From: Neodontobutis hainanensis | Taxonomy: Eukaryota > Chordata > Actinopteri > Gobiiformes > Odontobutidae | Assembly (NCBI GenBank): GCA_024349245.1 | Contig: JALDNG010000024.1 | Location: forward strand, 7,319,501-7,383,500 | DNA length: 64,000 nt | Reading direction: 5' to 3' | Part shown: in pieces, positions 56,782-64,000 of the stretch | Layout of the letters: every line of letters begins with the position of its first letter | How positions within the stretch are numbered: position 1 is the first letter of the stretch | Position numbers and translations under genes: made by a program | Notes under the pieces: generated by a model | The model's input: only the letters and a program-made list of their open reading frames with translations | Database searches by the model: none | Told to the model about the DNA's origin: nothing

Positions 56782-57353
56782 CCCACATTTGTCCCCAACA
56801 CGGTATGAGGGTTAATGGCTAGTGGCTACTTTAGCTATTATTACATTAGCTAACTACCAGCTAACCATATAACATTAACAAATTAAATTGACAAGCACTT
56901 ACAGGGTAGAATGGTTCTTCAAATGACGGACGAAATTGGAGGTTGTCATCTGGCTGTCTGTGATTTTAATGTTGCCCGCTGTTCGCCTTTTGCCATCTTG
57001 GGAATAATTTTTGAAGCCGAAAGCACTGACCCTCGGTCCCCCCTGTGGCTGTGTAAGGTACGAGAGCGTTGTGATCCAGTCAAGACAACGCTATTCTCAG
57101 CCTGCGCTCCAGCTGTGTCAACTTTACTTTAAAAAAAAAATGTATATATTTAAATTCAAACTGAAAACATGTGATTAACACTCAAGTCATTCAAGTCATC
57201 GTGTCTCAAGTCAATTCAAGTCCTGAGTCTATAACTTCCAAGTCCGAGTCAAGTTTCAAGTATTTTATTTTTTGTCAAGTCAAGTCACAAGTCATAGACA
57301 GTCGACTCCACTCCAAGTCACAAAATCTCCAAGTACCCATGTCTGCCTGACTG

Positions 57354-57968
57354 TCAAGTTCCGGCGTTGAATCTTGACAGTCTCTGTTGGCTGAGGATTG
57401 AAAATTTAGCTGGCAGAGGTGTACAAAGAAAATAGTGTTTAAAAAACGACACCTGTAAGAACTTACCTAAATAGTCAGAGTCTGCAGTTACACATAGATC
57501 AGCACAGCATTAGTTTTTCTTTACAATGTAAATACAAGTTTGTGATTCCATTTGTATAATTTGTATAGTTTCTTAAGCTAGTGGAATCTCATGATAGCTG
57601 TTAGACAACACTAAATGACACAGTGGTACAGGTCAAGTTAAGGAGCACAGGAAACCACCACAAACAGAAGTGCAAAGCTGAACAGCACAAAGTGAAACCA
57701 TGAAGCTGCAGAGTTTTCTGAAGTTCTTCATTTAAATGGTTGGCTTTTAAAAAAATGTTGCATTTTATTGGTTTGGTTTGAAAAATAAATACAATTTTTA
57801 TTAGTGACTTCTCAACATTTACATGCTTATTATTACATTCAGTGGTGTTCTAAGATTATACTGTTATGTGCAAAGGAAGTCTAAGTGATTTTTATGCATT
57901 ACACAGAGATGTTTCTTTTGAGGCTTCTTTGGAGTATCCTGTACAGTTCAAATACCAAACCTATAGTG
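57354..57968 (+). repeat. Duplicated upstream flank of gene F
   Basis: Follows the C, D and E upstream segments (gaatcttgacagtctctgtt at 57369; gcacaggaaaccaccacaaa at 57644). Ends with ctatagtg, the target of the hAT element. No gene seen. Confidence 0.7.
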
Positions 57969-58666
57969 CAGGGGTCTCAAACTCAAATTACTTGCAGGAG
58001 GCAGAGTCTGGGTGAGGCTGGGCCAGATCAGGTATTCCACAAAAAAAGCTTTGTTAAATCCTCTCAAACGTCATTACTAACAGTTCTTTAACTTTAATGG
58101 GTTCTTCTGAACCTGAGCTATCCTGAACTTTAATGGAATATTGAAGAACATGAATGAGCTGGCTCCCCTCGGTGATATTGTCAACATAACTTTGGCGTTA
58201 ACTTTGCAGATTTGTCGTAAAAAACAATCCGCATGGATAGTGGCGGTCAAATTGCCATCAACTTTCAAACAAATCAGCCCATTTTAAATAATGGGAAAAC
58301 AAAATACAATCCGCATGATGCCAAATCCAATGCCGGTAACATTGAATTTGTCCAGCTCAAGGTCAAACATGCTCATTTCAAACACAGTAACATTTTATGA
58401 CGGCTATGTGATGTTACACAGGCTCCTCCATTGTTGTGAAATGTTTCTCTGCCTGCATCAAGCCCAGCCAATGGCCCTCCCCCAGGAGCCATATAATCCA
58501 CTGTGATGGTAGGTTGGTTCGGTTCCAGCTTGCACAAAAAGGAACCTTCCACATACAACGTGGCAATGTGCCATTCATTTAAAACTCGCAGGGCGCACTA
58601 ACATTAAACTTTCATATCGTCTTGCGGGCCACAGTTGGCCCCCTGGCCACAAGTTTGAGACCCCTG
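57969..58666. mobile_element. Non-autonomous hAT element, 698 bp
   Basis: Terminal inverted repeats caggggtctcaaactcaaat and its reverse at gtttgagacccctg (ending 58666), flanked by the 8-bp repeat ctatagtg (57961-57968, 58667-58674). The E unit keeps the empty site near 45238. No transposase frame. Confidence 0.9.
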
Positions 58667-58674
58667 CTATAGTG

Positions 58675-59399
58675 GAAACAGGTCAGGTGTTAAGTTCACT
58701 TTAGAAATTTACAAACAATACCAAATTATTTCATGAACGTCTTAAACCATCTTGTGTTAAAATAAATAATGTTTTTCTACTCGCGGGGTTCAGTTTTTCC
58801 GGGAAGGAACAAATTAAAATTAATTATCTGGAAATTTAGATGACTGTTTTCCAAGATAGGCCAAGAGTGCAATTTGAGATTGAGAATAAATTTTGATACC
58901 ATAGCCTGGCCAGCCAGACCCATCAGCTTTCTTCACCATCCAGATAAGTCCTGACCAATCATAACCGTTCATCGACAAAGGGGTGTGCTTTATTTCTCTG
59001 ATTGGCTGTGTGTTTCTCAGATTTCATTTGTCCAGAGGCAGTTCATTCTGTGTTTTTGTTGCTATGGTTCAACAGAATAAATAGGTACTACAACATTTTT
59101 GCAACGCACTTTTTCATAACACAATGATATAGCACAATAGCACAATAGCTGGGTGTGCTATGTTTACAAAAACACTTGAAAAAACAGCATGAAGAACCTT
59201 ATTTGCCCCAAATTACCATTCCTCCCAGTTTATAACTCTCTCTCTCAACTGTCTTTATTAAGTTTATTTTCATTAGAGTAGCAACAACATGTAATATTGT
59301 CAAGAGTGAATTAAACTACTAGTAACTGACTTTCACAAAGAACACTCTTTGTTTAAAGGCTGTCACTAGACAAAGATAATTACATGAAAGCCTCAGTTG
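58675..59399 (+). repeat. Duplicated upstream flank of gene F, continued
   Basis: Resumes the shared upstream text (gaaacaggtcaggtgttaag) and runs to the promoter. No gene seen. Confidence 0.65.
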
Positions 59400-59556
59400 T
59401 ACCTCTCTCTATAATGTAACTTGTCATAAACAACCACAGAGCTAAATGTTCCACTCAAGTAGCCAATCACAGTCTTTCTTCCTTTAACGGAAAGACCCGG
59501 GCTGCTTGTAACTTGGTGACAGACCATCTTGGCGCAACATAAGGTCATTGCCAGAA
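59400..59556 (+). promoter_or_regulatory. Conserved promoter block of gene F
   Basis: AACCACAG at 59432, CCAAT at 59463; the TATA-like element is weakened to cttgtaac (59507) as in pseudogene P; the pre-ATG segment is gcgcaacata. Confidence 0.6.
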
Positions 59557-61965
59557 ATGGACGGACAGATGTTTTTTCTCATTGTTTTATCAGGTAATGT
59601 TTAGAGACTTATAATTAACCTTTGATTATCTTGCTAAACATTTGTTAATGTGCAATTGTGTAACTGTTTTGCAGGATTTACTGCGTTTGGTCCATGGGTC
59701 TCTGGATCAGTGTTAGAAGTGTTGGTGAGACCAGGAGACAACATCACTCTCCACTGTGACTGTCCAGGATCAGTTGGATTCTACACAGTGTGGTACCGTA
59801 ATTGTTCTCACCTAAACCAACCAACACTGGTTCTTCAAACAAAGGTGAAAAGTCCTCAACAAAACACTGACCTGTGGATAAGACCCTTGCCTCGTTTTAG
59901 TTTTGTCAAGAACAGCTCCTCTAACTCCTATGACCTGATCATTACTAACATCACTGAATCTGATGAAGGCTTCTACTTTTGTGGAACTGAGACGATCAGA
60001 GTTGAAGGTGAAACACACATTTTTAAAAAACCTGTGTTTACGTTTGGAAATGCCACAACAAGAATACTGCTCAGTAAGTATGTCTCATCTAAAATATGTA
60101 ATGATGCATGTAACAATTATAATTCCCTTGAAGCATAGCATAATATTAGGAGAGTGGGTAAAACTTTATAAAAACTACACAATAAGATGTTATATTAGTT
60201 GAATTTTAGTATCTAATTAATCTTTTACAAAGCATTACTCCTACATTAATAATCCAAGTTAAAAATCTACTTGTTTTTGTTTTGTAGCTAATGTAACATA
60301 TTAAATACAAATAATAGTTCAACTCTAAAAAAAATTTATTTATGAATTCACTTAATGCTTAACGTGTTTTCCTGTATATATTGGAATCCTATTTTTAAAA
60401 AGTTCTGGGGTGTCGGACCCGGAGCAGAAAATGGCATAATACTATACACCCTGTTGGAAAAAAGTAATTGCAAGAAAGAAAATTGTACTAACAGTAATGA
60501 TAACAGTTTTCCGACAGGCTTAGCACCCCTATGGAAATGTTCAAAATGGTTTAGTCCACATAAGAGCCTCGTTGATTTAACTAAGCCACAGATGTCCTGA
60601 GTGACAGCCCGAAGAGCAGGAGGTATCTGTCAGCGCCAGGCTCAGCCTCCTGTCAGAAAAAAATATGTCTTGCGTCAAGAAAGTACAATCTGGTGATCAA
60701 AAGAAAAAAGGAAGAAAGGAGAGGGAGAAAAAGTGTAATAAGGGAAAGCATCTACTGACAAATGTCTTTGAAAAGAGGTGAGCTCCAGTCCAAAACTGAG
60801 CTAGCATAGTTTATTATAGAATGCAGAGTTCCAAAAATAGGATAAAATTAAATGAGTAAATCAGTTTTGACCAGTCAGTGCAGGCTATTAACCAGCAGAG
60901 TAACAAGGTTAAAAGAGTGATGAATAAAGTAGACTGATAAATTTTATATTTGTATGTATTAAGAACATGTTATAAGGACCCACAGAGATTATTTGTACCT
61001 AGGGCCCAGAATTTTGTAGCCTGGTTCTACCAGACTCTTGTACATTTCATTTGTACAGAGAGTCTGGCCTCGCTCCATTGACAAGCGTTTACTTCCTTGT
61101 ATGCGGGAACTCTGTTGAAGTTTAAAACTATTGGATCTGCCCAGAGTCACAGGATCTGCCATAGCCAATCGCTAACGTGTGGTCGTGACGTCTGGCATAC
61201 GCCGAAACCGACTGGAAACAACAAGTCACTCCCTCTGTTCGCTGATTGGTCCTACAAAAAATTGATTTCTGGAAACCTAAGAATATACAGCGATCCCAGA
61301 CTAAGTACTAAAGCGAAATGAAATTGAGCGGAAGTACGTAGGAGGGCGGAGCCAGGCTAAGAATTTTGTGCTACACCCCTGCAAAGTGTACATTGTTTTT
61401 TTGAAAACATAACAACCCAGCCAACATCATGTTAACATTACAAAAAAAGTGACTCCCACAAATACACTCACATATAATAAACCTTTTGTGACTCTAGACT
61501 CCCGTAAGCCGAAGGACCCGACAGGCTGTGGTGTTTGTTGGACACTGCTGTTTTCTTTGTGCCCAGCTATGGCTCTTCTCTCGACTCTGCTCTCTGTGTT
61601 TTTGGTCTATTTTGTTTTTCACAAGAAGGGTAAATGATACTATGACACTTTTAATTTATTACCTTTTTCTATGTGTTTGGTTAAAGTGTTTTTATTTTAC
61701 AGATATAAACAGAGCTGAGGACAGAGTTCAGATGAGACAGAATGAGGTAACAACAACATATGTCATTTGTCCATTCACCAGTGAATAAGGAGCTTAACTC
61801 TTAAATCAGTGCTATGTCATAACATCTTTTGCAATTTTCATATTTTAGGTTGAAGATGTGTGTTACGCTGCTTTAGAAATCCGTCAAACATCACAAAGGC
61901 CAAAGAAGAAGACAACACCCGACACTTCTGACTTTAGCACATACTCAGCCGTCATTTTCAGTTAA
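59557..61965 (+). CDS. Ig V-domain inhibitory receptor with two ITIMs (gene F)
   Basis: Exons 59557-59593, 59675-60073, 61498-61629, 61703-61746, 61849-61965; 242 residues. The variable C'-C'' stretch is unlike the others (QTKVKSPQQNTDLWIRPLPR) and one codon shorter than A, C and D; the CDR3-like part is TIRVEGETHIFKKPV. The stalk has PTGCGVC for PTDCGVC, and the last membrane residues are YFVFHKKG, losing the cysteine found elsewhere. The tail keeps VCYAALEIRQ and STYSAV, ending IFS, the same out-of-line end type (VIF) as gene D rather than VKTSR. Intron 2 is of the long type but has lost the stretch that holds the stalk exon in B, C and E, and carries a MITE. A Penelope-like element begins about 25 bp after the stop. 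Confidence 0.87.
61017..61359. mobile_element. 343-bp MITE in intron 2 of gene F
   Basis: Inverted ends tagcctggttc and gagccaggcta, flanked by the direct repeat agaattttg (61008-61016 and 61360-61368). Gene E intron 2 has the empty site cctagaattttgtgctacac at about 48065. Superfamily not assigned; a 9-bp duplication is unusual for hAT. Confidence 0.85.
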
Positions 61966-61989
61966 AAGCTTTGTTGTAAAGTTAAGAAA

Positions 61990-63810
61990 CGTCTCTGTTG
62001 AGGTTGTCAGTCATCCAGGTCATCTTGAAGAAAAGGGTAAAGCAAAGCAACAGCACCTGGAATTAGTTTTCTCTCTAATTCCAAGAGAGTTTATCAATTC
62101 TTAGATCAACTGGTTAGAGACCTGAGCTTATATCTCTAGAGGGAGGAGTTTCCCTTGAAACCAAACCTGTTTTTTTATGGTCTCATAGTCGTTAGCTATG
62201 AAAGGGTAGTGTCACTCCTGATGGGAGGCTCAGGTGAGTCGTTGGTGTCACTGTTCCATTCAGGTGTTGGTGTTCTAGATTGAAACTGTTTTATTAGGTT
62301 TCAGAACACTGTTATAAATACAAGGCAACGTGAAACTGAGGCCACCTCTTCTGTTCAAAGAGGGCTTTTCCATTTTAACAAAAATGGCTTCCTTCACATC
62401 TCTCTCAAACCATCTGGCCTCTCTGGACAAAATTCTGACATTGCTGTCCTCAAAGGAATGCCGTTTCTCTTTGAGGTGGAGGTGAACTGCAGACTCAGGT
62501 CCTCCAGGATTGACTCTTCTGTGCTTATACATCCTCTTGTGAAGCTGTTGTTTCGTTTCTCCGACATAACAGTCACTGCACTCTTCACTGGACATCATAA
62601 ACCACCTTACTTTGCGAAGGAATCTTGTCATTAGGGTGGACCACTTTTTGTTACAATGTATTCCCTGGTTTAAAGTGACTGAAAAGTTGTGTTTGTAGAA
62701 AATCCTTGTAAGTTTTTCAGATAAACCAGACACATAAGGGATAACTACAACATTCCTTTTTGTCCCTGGGTCCTGTCTGTTTGGTTTCTGTGTCTTATTG
62801 GTTTTGTTAAATGTCCATCTAGATATCAACAGTCTCTCAGGGCTTTACGGATGTGTTGTTCTTCTTTCTATTTACCTTCTGAGGTTGTGGGCACCTCGTG
62901 TGCTCTGTGCTGAAGGGTCCTGATGACTCCCAGCTTGTGCTTCAGTGGGTGGTGGCAATCAAATAGCAAATATTAATGGTAAGGGTCTCATCCACTCCTT
63001 GTCTTTAGAAGTTACTGCTGAACTGGAAATAAGTAGTGTTCAAACATATCTCCAGTAAACTGCAAATATGGTCTGGGGTGAGGTTGGTACTGAGATGTTT
63101 CCAGTAGTTTCTTCCCTAGACCCACAAGTGCTTCATTGGTGGGTAAGCAGGTAAAGAGGGATGTGACATCAAAGGTGATAATTGTCTCATCTGTGTCTAA
63201 CTGTATGTGTTTGATTTTGTTCCTATGAGTTGATGATATGGTGTTGTGAGTGGCCTACCAAAGGGGCCAAGATGGTGGCCAGATGGCTACATTGTTGGTG
63301 GCTGAATCTGTGCTACTGACTATGGGTCGTAGCCAAATTCCTTTTTTGTGTATTTTGGGTAAGCTGTAGATACATGGAGCTGTGTTCCCAAGATAAGCCT
63401 GTAGTACAGACGTTGATCAATGACTTGGTCCTTCTCCAGCCTCTGCAGACAGTCTATGACCTTCTTCTTGTAACCACTTGTTGGATCTCTTCTCAGTGTC
63501 TCATAGACAGTGGTGTCAATGAGTAAGCTGTTAATACTGGACTCGTCATCTGTGTTCAGAATCACAGTGCATCTTCCTTTGTCTGCTGGCAGAATGGTGA
63601 TGCTGTGTGTGAAGGAAGTATTTTTTGTTAAAATGGAAAAGGCCTCTCTGAACAGAGGAGGTGACCTCAAATGCATGTTGCCTAGTATTTTCAACAGTTT
63701 TCTGAACCCTAAATCAAAACAGTTTCACTCTAGAACAACAACAACAGCTGAATTAGAGACAAATCTTCACCAGAATCCAGATGCTGTTGCTTTAACCTTT
63801 TCATCAAGAA
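61990..63810 (-). mobile_element. Penelope-like element with GIY-YIG endonuclease, degraded
   Basis: Minus strand, in order: 63694-63320 holds the N-terminal RT region (ILPADKGRCTVILNTDD, YETLRRDPTSGYKKKVIDCL); 63300-62840 is a decayed RT core; 62829-62275 holds the GIY-YIG endonuclease (SSEECSDCYVGETKQQLHKR, AVHLHLKEKRHSFED, ARWFERDVKEAIFVKMEKPS). The order RT then GIY-YIG is diagnostic of Penelope-like elements of the Neptune type. The edges at about 62015-62095 and 63735-63805 are inverted copies of each other. It splits the 3' flank of gene F, which resumes near 63810. Confidence 0.85.
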
Positions 63811-64000
63811 ATGTCAATATAAAAAGTAATAAAAATAATTATTCAGTAGTGTATGTTGCTATGGCTATAGATAAAGATTATTTGTGAGGAAAAAGGTGTC
63901 AAGGAAATGCATGCTTATTTGTTATCCGCGGGCTCGGTGTTGGGGGCGGGGCTGAGAGGCGCTGCTGCTGTGTCTGAAGTACAGTAGCCTCTGAGTGAGT
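63811..64000 (+). repeat. 3' flank of gene F, right end of window
   Basis: Text matching the flanks of A and C (attcagtagtgtatgttgct; gcggggctgagaggcgctgc). No exon within the window. Confidence 0.65.

Larger units (their letters stand above)
53042..57353. mobile_element. 4.3-kb composite insertion bounded by CAAGTC-rich repeats
   Basis: The unit sequence gcacttgattg (to 53041) resumes at gactgtcaagttccg (57352), as shown by uninterrupted counterparts at about 30590 and 38760. The insertion's two edges (53045-53165 and 57180-57345) are rich in caagtc/aagtcaagtc, a sequence type seen at ends of some fish DNA transposons. No transposase is seen. An R4-type LINE is nested inside. The target duplication was not resolved. 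Confidence 0.5.

Noticed and set aside
7405..61965. Firm naming of the receptors as NITR or CD300-like
   Set aside because: The J-like end and ITIMs suggest NITR, but there is no I domain and the cysteine pattern (CDC..NCS) fits neither family cleanly; naming needs a database comparison.

Overview
This window looks like nuclear DNA of a teleost fish. The evidence is interrupted vertebrate-type genes with GT-AG introns, tRNA-derived SINEs with fish-type tails, and remnants of L1, L2/CR1, RTE/Rex-like, R4/Dong/Rex6-like and Penelope retroelements next to Tc1 and hAT elements. I cannot name the species.

The genes of interest form one tandemly and invertedly duplicated family of small ITIM-bearing immunoglobulin-superfamily receptors. 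A standard copy has five exons: signal peptide (37 nt), one V-type Ig domain (366-402 nt), stalk plus transmembrane segment (132 nt), a 15-codon linker (44 nt), and a cytoplasmic tail with two tyrosine motifs (117-120 nt). Copies, left to right: a 3' part of a + strand copy (1185-1640, tail cut short by a SINE); gene A (+, 7405-8748); gene B (-, 12574-15039); pseudogene P (-, exon 1 and promoter only, 26265-26460, the rest replaced by satellite); gene C (+, 31856-35259); gene D (+, 40220-41906); gene E (+, 46503-48769); gene F (+, 59557-61965). A to F have open frames and intact splice sites as read here. Nearly all of the difference between their Ig domains sits in a CDR2-like stretch that varies in length by whole codons and in a CDR3-like stretch just before a J-like FG.ATT motif. 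B, C and E carry an extra in-frame 63-nt exon that could add a cysteine-containing stalk. D has lost both canonical ITIMs.

From 16530 to 26200 lies 9.7 kb of satellite built from a roughly 22-bp GA/GT unit, with nested higher-order periods near 1.03 and 3.26 kb. It starts inside intron 1 of pseudogene P and ends against two oppositely oriented LINE shards. Its minus strand has almost no G and no stop codons, which produces three overlapping spurious frames of over 3,200 codons.

The spaces between receptors are duplicated flanks loaded with transposons: an L2/CR1-type LINE (35445-37568), a solo LTR (42850-43423), an RTE-like LINE (49075-51856) beside an intronless Rab34/Rab36-like pseudogene (51880-52370), an R4/Dong/Rex6-type LINE inside a larger insertion (53042-57353), non-autonomous DNA elements with target duplications, and a Penelope-like element just 3' of gene F (61990-63810). 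No tRNA, rRNA, CRISPR or prokaryotic feature is seen.
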